Assembly: GCA_022340305.1 (NCBI GenBank)
Contig: JAJDOF010000113.1
Coordinates: forward strand, 1-57,623
Direction of reading: 5' to 3'
DNA length: 57,623 nt
From: Gammaproteobacteria bacterium
GTDB lineage: Bacteria > Pseudomonadota > Gammaproteobacteria > GCA-001735895
Shown: positions 17,002 to 25,532 of the stretch, in pieces
Position numbering within the stretch: the first letter of the stretch is position 1
How the letters are laid out: every line of letters begins with the position of its first letter
Translations under genes and position numbers: made by a program
Notes under the pieces: model-generated
Databases searched by the model: none
What the model was told of the DNA's origin: nothing
Seen by the model: the letters and a program-made list of their open reading frames with translations, nothing else

Positions 17002-18232
17002 CGTTTCAGCATTGCTGTTCGCTGGCCTGGCTTTACTGGGCCTGGTGGCCTGGGTCCTTTACCTCAGCATCGAATCCTACGAGGCAACCGAGCACTCGAG
17101 CTGGAGTTCGGCAGCCTTGCACAACCCGTATCTCGCGGCGCAAAAATTCATGCAGCAAAGCGGTATTCGCACCACCGATGTCGATAGCCTGGTTAAACTC
17201 GAGCAACTCGATTATCTGGGTACGCTGTTCTTCAGCGATGCCAACCTGGTGCAGACCCCGCACCAGCTCAAGCAGGTGATGGCCTGGTTGCAGGCGGGGG
17301 GCAATGTGATTTACGGCGCCAACGCGGTCGAGCACGACGACGACCTGCTATTGCGGGAATTTGCAGTTGCAGTCGAATGGCGAAAACGCGAGTCCGGCAA
17401 CGACGGCGATTCCCGTCCGCTCAGCGAAATCCTGCGTGAATATAATCGGCAGATCCGCGACGGTAAATCGCGCGAAGAAATAGCCAGTTCGGTTGGCCAG
17501 CCTCAGCAACCATTGACGACGGTCCGGTTTGGTGAGGATGTCGGTGATATCGAAATCGCTTTCGATACGACACGGGTGTTGCGCCATGCCGCGCTCGACG
17601 ATACCGAAGCCGAGTCACAACACCAGCCGTTCAGCTGGTCCGGTTCGGAGTACGGCGTGCACATGATGCAGTTTACGGTCGGTGAAGGGCTGTTGACCAT
17701 ACTGTCGGATCCCGGTATCTGGACCTCCTATCAAATTGACCGGCACGAACACGCTTACCTGCTGTGGCTGCTTAGCTCGGACGAGGGCAGCTTTGCGATA
17801 TTGCGTTCAGTTTTACGCGAATCGATATGGACTCTGATGTTGCGCAATGCCAGCGAATTACTGATCGCCGCAGGCCTGCTGGTCGCCATTTTGATGTGGC
17901 GACTGGGATACCGATTCGGCCGACTACTGCCGCGCGACTTGTCGCGCCGGCGAGCCCTGGGTGAGCATTTTTCCGCGCTGTCACATTATTTGTGGAAGCG
18001 CCGGCGTGGCGAGTACCTGTTGACCCCGTTGCGCCAGGCAGTGCTGCGCCGGGCCAGTTTCACGCTGGGGGAATTTGCCAACCGAGGTGAGGCGCGCCAA
18101 TTCGAGCTGATCGCTGAACGCTGCGACCTCCAGCCCGAAGCCGTAGCCAGGGCTTTCAATAACAATGATTTTAACGAGACCAGTTTTGTGGTGACGGTCA
18201 AACTTCTAAAATACATCGAGCAATCATTATGA
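16988..18232 (+). CDS. DUF4350-like membrane protein, MoxR operon
   Basis: A 414-residue protein. An N-terminal TM helix (8-27) is followed by an extracytoplasmic domain of the DUF4350 type (LHNPYLAAQKFMQQSGI, LFFSDANL, MAWLQAGGNVIYGANA) and a second TM (about 288-306), then a basic cytoplasmic tail (RRRALGEHFSALSHYLWKRRR). The pattern with a large domain between two helices is typical for the DUF4350 member of MoxR operons. It overlaps its upstream neighbour by 14 bp and the moxR gene by 4 bp (ATGA). Confidence 0.8.
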   Translation: MIRNSVSALLFAGLALLGLVAWVLYLSIESYEATEHSSWSSAALHNPYLAAQKFMQQSGIRTTDVDSLVKLEQLDYLGTLFFSDANLVQTPHQLKQVMAWLQAGGNVIYGANAVEHDDDLLLREFAVAVEWRKRESGNDGDSRPLSEILREYNRQIRDGKSREEIASSVGQPQQPLTTVRFGEDVGDIEIAFDTTRVLRHAALDDTEAESQHQPFSWSGSEYGVHMMQFTVGEGLLTILSDPGIWTSYQIDRHEHAYLLWLLSSDEGSFAILRSVLRESIWTLMLRNASELLIAAGLLVAILMWRLGYRFGRLLPRDLSRRRALGEHFSALSHYLWKRRRGEYLLTPLRQAVLRRASFTLGEFANRGEARQFELIAERCDLQPEAVARAFNNNDFNETSFVVTVKLLKYIEQSL

Positions 18233-19179
18233 ATGACACAACTCAGAATAATGCAGATGCGATAAATATACTGCGCCAACACATCAATAACCGGCTGATT
18301 GGCCAGGCTCAGGTCGTCGACCAGGTATTGATCGCGTTGCTGGCCGGAGGTCATGTACTGATCGAAGGTGTTCCCGGGCTCGGCAAAACACTGTTGGTAC
18401 AGACGCTGGCAGCTGGCATTGGTGGGCAGTTCAAGCGTATCCAGTTTACCCCGGACCTGATGCCGGGCGACGTCACCGGACACGTCATGTTCGATATGGC
18501 GAAGAGCAAATTCATACTCAAGAAGGGACCGATATTTACCAACCTGTTGCTCGCCGATGAAATCAACCGCGCCCCCGCCAAGACCCAGGCCGCGTTGCTC
18601 GAGGTGATGCAGGAGCATCAGGTCACACTGGATGGCCAGTCGATGGAAGTGGGTAAACCGTTCATGGTGTTGGCGACGCAAAACCCGATCGAACAGGAAG
18701 GCACCTATGCGTTGCCCGAAGCACAACTGGATCGCTTCATTATCAAGATCAATATCGACTACCCGCAAGCTGCCGATGAAGTGCTGATTGCCACTCGCTA
18801 CGCGTTACAGTCATTCGCCGCTAGCAGCACCGAGGACCGGCAACTGCTGGACGTGATTGCTGCTCAGCACCAGTGCAGTGCGATAGCGATTGACGATCAG
18901 GTTGCGGAATATGCGGTGCGTCTGGTGCATGCCACGCGTGGCACTACCCTGTTGCGCCACGGAGCAGGCCCACGTGCGAGCATCGCGTTATTGCGTTGTG
19001 CACGGGCGCTGGCGATGCTTAACGGGGTCGACTATGTAACACCCGACGATATCAAGTCGCTGGTTTTGCCGGTACTGCGCCACCGCGTAATCCTGGCGCC
19101 CGAGGTCGAGATCGACGGACACGGTGTCGATGCCGTGCTCGCTAACCTGTTGGACAAGGTCGACGCGCCACGCTCATGA
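18229..19179 (+). CDS. MoxR-family AAA+ ATPase, second copy
   Basis: A 316-residue MoxR ATPase. Walker A GLGKT at 50-54, Walker B LLLADEINRAP around Asp110-Glu111, sensor-like ATQNPIEQEGTY, arginine-finger segment EAQLDRF. Compared with the copy at 3743-4690 it has the same architecture but belongs to the more canonical branch (FTPDLMPGDVTG). Four-base overlaps on both sides make it translationally coupled to DUF4350 and DUF58 genes. Likely the energy source for assembling or remodelling the membrane complex encoded in this operon. Confidence 0.93.
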   Translation: MNDTTQNNADAINILRQHINNRLIGQAQVVDQVLIALLAGGHVLIEGVPGLGKTLLVQTLAAGIGGQFKRIQFTPDLMPGDVTGHVMFDMAKSKFILKKGPIFTNLLLADEINRAPAKTQAALLEVMQEHQVTLDGQSMEVGKPFMVLATQNPIEQEGTYALPEAQLDRFIIKINIDYPQAADEVLIATRYALQSFAASSTEDRQLLDVIAAQHQCSAIAIDDQVAEYAVRLVHATRGTTLLRHGAGPRASIALLRCARALAMLNGVDYVTPDDIKSLVLPVLRHRVILAPEVEIDGHGVDAVLANLLDKVDAPRS

Positions 19180-20501
19180 GACCTGGCCTGCGCTTGTTGC
19201 TGCTGATACTGCCAGCGTTGCTGATTGCGGTGCTCGCGGCGCTGGCAACTATTGTTGAGTGGCCGCATGCTTTCCAGCTCAAGCTGGTATTCTGGTGCTG
19301 GCTCGGATTAGTCGCGTTGCTGGCACTACTCGACGCGGCCGCGCTGCGCAGACCCCGCTTTGAAGTGAGTCGTAATCTGGAACCCCATCTTGCGCTCGGC
19401 GTGAAGCAAACGGTAGGTATCCAGCTGGATAATCTAGATACGCGCCGGCATACACTGTGGCTAACCGATTTTCCAGGACCGCAGCTGCAACTCGAAGGTT
19501 TACCGCTACGCCTCGAGATCGGGATTAATGAAGGCGTGGAGCTGCGTTACGCGGTTACCCCGCTGCGGCGTGGACAGGCGGAGTTTGGCCGTATCGGTTG
19601 CCGTGTCACATCAAACTGGGGCCTGTGGGAAAAAAACTACTATTACGGCAGGCCGCAGCAAACTCGCGTCTACCCGAATTACAAGCCCCTGTTTCGCGCT
19701 TCGTTTGTTGGCAGCGACCAGCTGTATGCCGATCTCGGCCTGCAATTACGCCAGCGTCGCGGAGAGGGCACCGATTTTCATCAGTTACGTGATTTTCGTG
19801 TCGGTGACTCGCTGCGTCAGATTGACTGGCGTGCTACCGCCCGGTTTCACAAGCCGATTTCGCGCGAGTACCAGGAGGAGCGTGATCAACAGGTGGTGTT
19901 CCTGCTGGATTGTGGCCGCCGCATGCGCGCCCGCGATGGCTCCATCAGTCATTTCGACCACGCGCTCAACGCCCTGTTGATCTCGGCCTTTGTTGCCTTG
20001 CGCCAGGGTGACAGCGTGGGACTGCTAAGCTTTGCTGGAACCTCACGTTGGGTGGCGCCGGTCAAGGGGCGCCTGCAGATCAGTCGCCTGCTGGATCAGA
20101 TTTACGACCTGGATAGTGCGCCGGTGGCCAGTGACTACATCGATGTCGCCCAGCAACTGATGGCTCGTCAGACGCGGCGCTCGCTGATCATCCTGATCTC
20201 GTCGCTGGAACCACAGGATAGCGATGACCTGGCGATAGCCAGTAAATTACTGTCACGGCATCACCTGGTCATGGTTGCCTCGATGCGCCAGCAAGTGCTG
20301 ACCGACACGCTGGCGAGCAATGTGGTGTCGATAGACGATGCCCTGAAATTTTGTGAAGTTAGTCGCCATATGCAGCAACAATCGGCGATGTATACACAGT
20401 TGCGCAGCGACAATATAATTGTCGCCGATACCCCGCCTGCACAGATGCATAGCACGCTGATCAACGAATACATGGCATTGAAGCGCAGCGGCATTTTCTG
20501 A
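19176..20501 (+). CDS. DUF58 domain protein, second copy
   Basis: A 441-residue DUF58 protein. Two N-terminal TM helices (5-22 and about 31-50) are followed by a beta-sandwich region and the DUF58 signature (GTDFHQLRDFRVGDSLRQID at about 201-220), then a VWA-like domain (VVFLLDCGRRMRARDG; DSVGLLSFAG; SLIILISSLE). The MIDAS position reads DCGRRM instead of DxSxS, as in many members. ATGA overlap with moxR. Some 107 residues longer than the tgpA-linked DUF58 protein. Confidence 0.88.
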   Translation: MRPGLRLLLLILPALLIAVLAALATIVEWPHAFQLKLVFWCWLGLVALLALLDAAALRRPRFEVSRNLEPHLALGVKQTVGIQLDNLDTRRHTLWLTDFPGPQLQLEGLPLRLEIGINEGVELRYAVTPLRRGQAEFGRIGCRVTSNWGLWEKNYYYGRPQQTRVYPNYKPLFRASFVGSDQLYADLGLQLRQRRGEGTDFHQLRDFRVGDSLRQIDWRATARFHKPISREYQEERDQQVVFLLDCGRRMRARDGSISHFDHALNALLISAFVALRQGDSVGLLSFAGTSRWVAPVKGRLQISRLLDQIYDLDSAPVASDYIDVAQQLMARQTRRSLIILISSLEPQDSDDLAIASKLLSRHHLVMVASMRQQVLTDTLASNVVSIDDALKFCEVSRHMQQQSAMYTQLRSDNIIVADTPPAQMHSTLINEYMALKRSGIF

Positions 20502-20577
20502 CCGGATTGATGCAGATCAAGCAGGGATCGATCATGGCGATTTATAGTTAACCACCTTTTTTGGGCGACAGGTAGAT

Positions 20578-21009
20578 ATGTTTGATTCAGTTAAACACTG
20601 GTTTGATTCGCTGGGGCAGCAGGGCAAACTGTTCGAGCACAGCGATGACGAACTCCTGCACTCTGCGCTCGCCTCGGTGTTGTACCACGTCATCAGTGCC
20701 GATCACGTCGATGCGCGCAAGAAGAATGAATTCCAGCGCATTCTGCGACAGGAATTCGATCTCGATGACGACCAGGTAGCGCATCTCTACCGCGCCGCGA
20801 AGGCATCTGCCGCCGATGTGCACGCCGACCTGCACACCATCAATTTTTACCTGAAACCCGACCCGGTGATGCGGATGACTTTCATGCGCAAGTTATTGCA
20901 ACTGATCGATGTCGATGGCGTCCATCCGCGTGAGCTGGATATTTTTTACGAAGCCCTGCACGAAGTGTTCCCCGAGGTAAAAAACATCGGCGACGGGGAA
21001 GACCTGTAA
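20578..21009 (+). CDS. TerB-like tellurite-resistance-family protein
   Basis: A 143-residue all-helical, acidic protein of the TerB type: VLYHVISADHVDARKKNEF, FDLDDDQVAHL and LIDVDGVHPRELDIFYEAL match the paired helical repeats with metal-binding acidic residues. It is the last gene of the operon, 76 bp after DUF58. TerB-like proteins often occur with membrane or stress-response complexes; no actual link to tellurite is implied. It converges on the GNAT gene. Confidence 0.82.
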   Translation: MFDSVKHWFDSLGQQGKLFEHSDDELLHSALASVLYHVISADHVDARKKNEFQRILRQEFDLDDDQVAHLYRAAKASAADVHADLHTINFYLKPDPVMRMTFMRKLLQLIDVDGVHPRELDIFYEALHEVFPEVKNIGDGEDL

Positions 21010-21145
21010 CGCTCCCCGGATACGCTTCAGCCGCCAGCCTGCCAGCGAACAGTCAGCGCTAGTCCAGGGCGCAGAATGCATTTCTTTCCCTGGTGTGCGG
21101 CGTGGCCGATGAGTATAAAAAAGTGATGGTGTCGCGGCATGCTGC

Positions 21146-21604
21146 TCAGGCGAAATCGTGCGCTTCGTCCTGCTGCAGGCGTTTGCTCAACACTCTGACC
21201 GGATCGAGATTGAAACCGATGGCCTCGTAGAACGCGATCACCTCACGGTTCGTGTCGCGCACCATCAACTCGAGCTTGGGGCAGCCCAGTGCGATCAACT
21301 GCGCTTCGACGTGAGCAACCAGCTTTGCCGCGAGGCCCTTGCGCTGCTGTGGTCCAGTGACTGCGAGATAGTAAATCCAGCCGCGATGGCCGTCGTAGCC
21401 GGCCATACAACTTGCCACCAGCTTGCCGCCGATTCTGCCGGTGAAGAACAGTTCGGGCGAATCGGCCATTTTACGCGCGATGTCGGTAGCCGGATTATTC
21501 CACGGTACAACCAGTCCACATTCCCGCCACAGCTCAATCATTGCGGACTCGTCGCCGTCCTGGTAGTGGTCTATGGAAAAGCCATCGGCTTGCCTGGTGC
21601 TCAT
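21146..21604 (-). CDS. ypeA: GNAT-family N-acetyltransferase (YpeA-like)
   Basis: A 152-residue GNAT protein. The acetyl-CoA-binding motif A reads GPQQRKGLAAKLVAHVE, and the flanking signatures WNNPATDIARKM, AGYDGHRGWIYYLAV and GCPKLELMVR closely match the conserved blocks of E. coli YpeA. The ATG at 21604 was chosen over an upstream in-frame start because it leaves the cupin gene intact with a 16-bp gap. Substrate unknown. Confidence 0.85.
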   Translation of the reverse strand: MSTRQADGFSIDHYQDGDESAMIELWRECGLVVPWNNPATDIARKMADSPELFFTGRIGGKLVASCMAGYDGHRGWIYYLAVTGPQQRKGLAAKLVAHVEAQLIALGCPKLELMVRDTNREVIAFYEAIGFNLDPVRVLSKRLQQDEAHDFA

Positions 21605-21620
21605 GGTTTCGGGGTTAAGA

Positions 21621-21911
21621 TCAGCGCAACTCGACTTCGATAAAGAAAAACTCGTAGTCATTGGCATTGATCACATTGTGTTCGACGCCCGCCTTGCGGA
21701 AATAGGACTCACCGGCACGCAACTCGGCAATGTTCTCTCCCTCGTCACTTTGCAGCAGCAGTTGCCCGTCCATGCCTGGAATGACGACATAATCATAGCC
21801 ATGACGATGCCAGCCCGTCTCTGCGCCCGGCGCAAACCGCCACCGGGTGACAATCACGCGCTCGTTATCAATCTGCTGGGATGCAACTGCACTGGGTCGT
21901 TTCGTGGACAT
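21621..21911 (-). CDS. small single-domain cupin protein
   Basis: A 96-residue cupin. The metal-binding motif 1 is FAPGAETGWHRHGYDYVVIP (two His) and motif 2 contains GESYFRKAGVEHNV (His). A short beta-barrel enzyme or ligand-binding protein is indicated; the substrate cannot be told. Encoded 16 bp from both neighbours, in a small minus-strand group of hypothetical protein, cupin and GNAT. Confidence 0.83.
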   Translation of the reverse strand: MSTKRPSAVASQQIDNERVIVTRWRFAPGAETGWHRHGYDYVVIPGMDGQLLLQSDEGENIAELRAGESYFRKAGVEHNVINANDYEFFFIEVELR

Positions 21912-21927
21912 GTTTTCGATTTGCTAA

Positions 21928-22275
21928 TCAGCTGGGTAGACTGGCGCAGTCAGCGATGCAAGGTAACGGATTATAAGGATCCATCATTAGCCTGGCGAGC
22001 GCAGCGGTGTCGATATTTACCCCCGGTGCCTGCGGACGTAACCACAGATCACTGACCGGATCGTCGCGAGTTATTCCAACGTCGACGAAGCTACCACCGA
22101 CCTGCGCAATCCAGCTGTTGGACCAGGGTCTGAGTAAATGCGGCACGAGCGATATGCCGCCGAGCAGATGACGATATCCCTGACCCATGACATCCTCGGC
22201 CAGAGTCCCGGCTTGCGCCAGCTCGGTGGCCTCAGGGTATCGAATGGCTAGACTGTCTGTGTTTGCTGTCTTCAC
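21928..22275 (-). CDS. hypothetical protein upstream of the cupin
   Basis: A 115-residue frame with GTG start; composition is ordinary and protein-like (for example LLGGISLVPHLLRPWSNSW and GVNIDTAALARLMMDPY) but no family or motif is recognised. No strong ribosome site precedes the GTG. Its position 16 bp upstream of the cupin gene on the same strand supports a real gene. It could also be a truncated remnant. Confidence 0.5.
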   Translation of the reverse strand: MKTANTDSLAIRYPEATELAQAGTLAEDVMGQGYRHLLGGISLVPHLLRPWSNSWIAQVGGSFVDVGITRDDPVSDLWLRPQAPGVNIDTAALARLMMDPYNPLPCIADCASLPS

Positions 22276-22410
22276 CCGGTTTTTTCAGGTCATCGCAACC
22301 AAAAATCATCTATTTTCAACGATTAGTGCGCTGCGAAATCGAGATTCCATTTGGCAGTTCGCAATAGTCGTCTATAGCTCGCTGGAACAACTCCAAAAAA
22401 GCCACGCCAG

Positions 22411-22441
22411 CGGTAAAATGCGCATAGCGCGCATTTTACCG
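22411..22441 (-). terminator. 13-bp perfect hairpin after the cold-shock gene
   Basis: CGGTAAAATGCGC (22411-22423) and GCGCATTTTACCG (22429-22441) form a perfect 13-bp stem with a 5-nt loop, 24 bp beyond the cold-shock stop. A run of six T residues follows about 10 nt later on the minus strand. Probable terminator, although the T tract is not directly adjacent. Confidence 0.6.
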
Positions 22442-22464
22442 GACAGAGTTCGAATAGTACCTGT

Positions 22465-22671
22465 TTAGATAGGCACTACGTTGTTCGCGCATGGGCCTTT
22501 CTGCCCCTGGCCAACCTCAAACTCGACTTTCTGGCCGTCGGCCAATGTTGCGTAATCATCACCACTCTTGATTTCCGAATGATGTACGAAAAGATCTTTG
22601 CCGCCATCTTCAGGGGTAATGAAACCGTATCCTTTTGCGGCGTTGAACCACTTGACTGTACCTTTACTCAT
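22465..22671 (-). CDS. cold-shock protein, CspA family
   Basis: A 68-residue single cold-shock domain. RNP1 (KGYGFITP) and RNP2 (DLFVHHSEI) RNA-binding motifs are both present, and [13 protein letters not shown] is the canonical N-terminus. It binds single-stranded nucleic acid and acts as an RNA chaperone or antiterminator. About 500 bp upstream is gene-free, compatible with the long leader typical of csp genes; which paralogue it is cannot be told. Confidence 0.95.
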   Translation of the reverse strand: MSKGTVKWFNAAKGYGFITPEDGGKDLFVHHSEIKSGDDYATLADGQKVEFEVGQGQKGPCANNVVPI

Positions 22672-23178
22672 AACCTGTGCTTCTCTCTTGATTGGTGGTG
22701 AATCATAGCGAAAATCTCACAATCGAATTCACCGCTTCGAACGTGAAATGAAATTTATAAACATCAAGAATAAGGGTTCGAGGATTTCGGTCGATTCAGC
22801 GCGTAAACCTTCGTGGAGCCGATGCCAGAACCAGCTGGTCGAACCAGTTCGCTTGAGTGATATGTTATAGACCTTTATCTTCTTTTTGATCAGCCCTGCA
22901 GTTTATTGACTGCTGTTAACAGTTGCCGAGACTCCCAGTAGGAGTAATCCTCGCTTTACAACCGCTCATGCCCCGTCGCGTATCACAGTGATTTATATCG
23001 TCTGAACCGCTGGTCTTTGGACACTAGTGCGCAGTATGGCATTTAATTCACCATTTGGCACCCTGCACTTGATTTACTTTTCCATGCGTTGCGCCATGCG
23101 CCAGCGGTCGATCGACAGGGGAGCGGCGAACCAGTGCACCGCCCGGCAGTTCTGAGGTGTGTGGAATGATCCGGAATA
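22672..23178. other. gene-free interval between csp and the DHPS operon
   Basis: About 500 bp with no recognisable gene on either strand. The part next to csp should hold its promoter and leader. The part next to 23179 is the 3' end of the DHPS operon; no strong terminator hairpin was identified there. Confidence 0.5.
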
Positions 23179-24171
23179 TCAGGGCGTCAGCACAATTTTG
23201 GCAGCGGCAGCATTGCCTTCGTGGATGTCACGAAAGGCCTGGGCGCCATTTGCCAGCGAGCGTGACTCGACCCAGGCGAGATCACCCAGCGCGCGGCAGT
23301 AGAGGAGCCCGATAGCCGCGCGCAGGTCGATTACGCTGTAGGTATAGTTACCCAGGAATGCAATCTCATCGAGGGTCAGGCGTCGCGTATCAAGCCCGGG
23401 TTCATTATCCAGCAGGCCGACATGTGAAATTACACCGCCGGCCGCTACCAATGCGCTCGCTGCCGCACGACTGCGGCCACTACCGACCGCGTCGATGACC
23501 AGGTCAAAGCTTCCCTGGGGCGGCAATTCATCACCCAGCGGGTCGTAGACCGTGCCGCAATTTGCTGTTTCCGCCGTCGCGCGGCGCAAGGCATTGGTAT
23601 CCCCCAGGAAAATTGATCCACAGCCTTTGTGTTTCAACATCAAAGCCGCAAAAACCCCGATCGAGCCGGCGCCGAGAATCAGCGCGTTACATTCGGAAAC
23701 AGGGCGGTAGAGGGCTTGCTCAGCCAGGTAAATGGCGTGCAACGAGGTCGCCGCGGGCTCGGTCAGGCTGGCGGTAATCGAGTCCATATCCGCCGGAATA
23801 TCCAGCAAATTGCTCTCAGGAATACTGATGTAGTCGGCGAAAGCGCCGGCGCGACGCATGCCGATCAATTCTCGCTCGGCGCACAGGTTGGAGCGCCCGC
23901 CCAGGCAATGGTTACAGTGGCCGCAGGTGATCAATGGATTGAGAACAACCCGCTTGTCCCTGTGACTGCCGGTCTGTACCACGCCGACCGCTTCGTGTCC
24001 GAGAATCAGCGGCGGTACGCGGCGCGCATCATGGCCGTGATAGGCATGCATGTCGGAACCACAAATACCGATCGCCTCGATTTTTACCAGGGCTTCACCA
24101 TCGCCGACGCTGGGTTCTGGCTCGTCGCGATACTGCAGTTCCAGGGTGTCGGTATAAACAAGTGCTTTCAT
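23179..24171 (-). CDS. zinc-dependent alcohol dehydrogenase, DHPS operon
   Basis: A 330-residue medium-chain dehydrogenase of the zinc alcohol/polyol type. Catalytic zinc ligands are Cys37 (GICGSDMH) and His59-Glu60 (GHEAVG); structural zinc cysteines are 83, 86, 89 and 97; the nucleotide-binding LGAGSIGVFAA follows. In the DHPS pathway two extra dehydrogenases (HpsO and HpsP) interconvert the enantiomers of 2,3-dihydroxypropane-1-sulfonate through the 2-keto compound; this gene and the SDR next to it (9-bp gap) fit that role. Which is O and which is P is not settled here. Last gene of the operon. Confidence 0.85.
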   Translation of the reverse strand: MKALVYTDTLELQYRDEPEPSVGDGEALVKIEAIGICGSDMHAYHGHDARRVPPLILGHEAVGVVQTGSHRDKRVVLNPLITCGHCNHCLGGRSNLCAERELIGMRRAGAFADYISIPESNLLDIPADMDSITASLTEPAATSLHAIYLAEQALYRPVSECNALILGAGSIGVFAALMLKHKGCGSIFLGDTNALRRATAETANCGTVYDPLGDELPPQGSFDLVIDAVGSGRSRAAASALVAAGGVISHVGLLDNEPGLDTRRLTLDEIAFLGNYTYSVIDLRAAIGLLYCRALGDLAWVESRSLANGAQAFRDIHEGNAAAAKIVLTP

Positions 24172-24180
24172 AATCAGCCT

Positions 24181-24939
24181 CTATTTGGCGGTAAATCCAC
24201 CGTCCAGGTGAATGACCTGGCCGGTAATGTAATCAGACGCGGCAGAAGCCAGAAATATGCTGATGCCATCGAGGTCGGCGAGTTCGCCGTTGCGACCGAT
24301 GGCGGTTTGCCCGGCCAGCTTGTCGAGCATTACCGGATTCTGGTAAACCGGGGCGGTAAGCCCGGTAGGGAAAAATCCGGGGGCGATTGCGTTACAGTTG
24401 ATGCCATCGGCGGACCAGGCCTCGGCCATGGCCCGGGTAAGTTGCGCGATGCCACCCTTGGAAGCACCATAGGCGAGGCCATTGGCAAAGGCGCGGCTCG
24501 ATTGCAGCGAAGCGATATTGATGATTCGCCCCCAGCCCTTGCTGCGCATCGCCGGCAGCAGTTCGCGTGCCAGAAAAAAAGGTACCGTAAGGTTCAGGTT
24601 GATGGTTTGATCCCAGCTCTCGAGGGTGATTTCATCCACCGCCTGGCGCAGGTTGACGCCAGCCGCGTTGATCAGGATATCGATAGCGCCGAAAGGCAAC
24701 GCCGCGCGAGCGGCGACCTCCGCTAACTGCTCACGATCATCCAGGTCAACGGCGAGTGCGGCCGTGCTGGCGCCCAGTGTTGCGAGCTGGGCAACCGTGT
24801 CATCGAGCTGTTGTTGGCGCCGGCCGAGCAATACGACGCTGGCGCCGGCCGTGGCGAGGGCTTGCGCCTGGCGCTGACCGATGCCGGAACTGGCGCCGGT
24901 GACCAGTGCTACCTTGCCGTTTAAATCAAACAGGGACAT
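24181..24939 (-). CDS. SDR-family oxidoreductase, DHPS operon
   Basis: A 252-residue classical short-chain dehydrogenase. Cofactor motif TGASSGIG (14-21), NAAG at 91-94, catalytic Ser144, Tyr157 and Lys161 (AYGASKGG), and the C-terminal SDYITGQVIHLDGGF are all intact. Inferred partner of the zinc dehydrogenase in DHPS stereo-inversion (HpsO/HpsP pair). It lies 59 bp downstream of a universal stress protein gene in the same operon. Confidence 0.88.
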   Translation of the reverse strand: MSLFDLNGKVALVTGASSGIGQRQAQALATAGASVVLLGRRQQQLDDTVAQLATLGASTAALAVDLDDREQLAEVAARAALPFGAIDILINAAGVNLRQAVDEITLESWDQTINLNLTVPFFLARELLPAMRSKGWGRIINIASLQSSRAFANGLAYGASKGGIAQLTRAMAEAWSADGINCNAIAPGFFPTGLTAPVYQNPVMLDKLAGQTAIGRNGELADLDGISIFLASAASDYITGQVIHLDGGFTAK

Positions 24940-24998
24940 ATTTCATCGCAATCCGTGGGTAATTAGTGACGGTTAACAGTGTGCTTGCCACCATCAGG

Positions 24999-25415
24999 TC
25001 AACGTAAAACGTGTACCGAGCATCGCGAATAACGCACGATGCGGGCCGCCGTCGAACCGAGGAAGAAATCGGTAAGCCCCGGCCGGTGGGAACCAACGAT
25101 GATGCAATCCGCTCCAATTTTATGCGCGTAATCGGTAATGGAACTGCCGGGGTGCCCGGTCAGCACCACGGCTTCAGCGTCTTGTTGTGCACCGATGCGC
25201 TCGACGAGTCCCTGTTTGGCCGCGGCAAGGATTTCATTTTGTTTGTCGGAGCCGGCATCGTCACCCATGTAATAGCTGGCGAACTTCGGCACCTGGTCGA
25301 GTACGTGCACGGCTACCAGCTTGCCGCCGTCGTCTTTCAACAGTCGCGCGAGCTCCATCAGCCTCGGGGCAAGGCCCTGGTCCAGGGAGAGGGGTATGAC
25401 GATCGTTTTATACAT
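24999..25415 (-). CDS. universal stress protein (UspA family), TRAP-associated
   Basis: A 138-residue UspA-fold protein ending in the ATP-binding-type motif IVGSHRPGLTDFFLGSTA. The ATG at 25415 has AGGAGGT 7 nt upstream, so the longer frame to 25478 is rejected. USPs are encoded with several TRAP transporters, for instance TeaD with the ectoine transporter TeaABC, where it regulates uptake. A similar role for the DHPS transporter is inferred. A second USP (48349-48801) accompanies the BCCT locus. Confidence 0.88.
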   Translation of the reverse strand: MYKTIVIPLSLDQGLAPRLMELARLLKDDGGKLVAVHVLDQVPKFASYYMGDDAGSDKQNEILAAAKQGLVERIGAQQDAEAVVLTGHPGSSITDYAHKIGADCIIVGSHRPGLTDFFLGSTAARIVRYSRCSVHVLR

Positions 25416-25532
25416 GGTTAAACCTCCTGGGTGTTTCAATGCAGTTTGCGTAACACCGGGATAGCCCAGCGCGGTCACAAGCCGCGGGTAGCGCCGCCGC
25501 GGACATGCTTGCCGCGGTCATCGCCACATCGA

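Noticed and set aside
20578-21009. Tellurite resistance determinant
   Set aside because: Only a TerB-like fold is present; no other ter genes are in the window.
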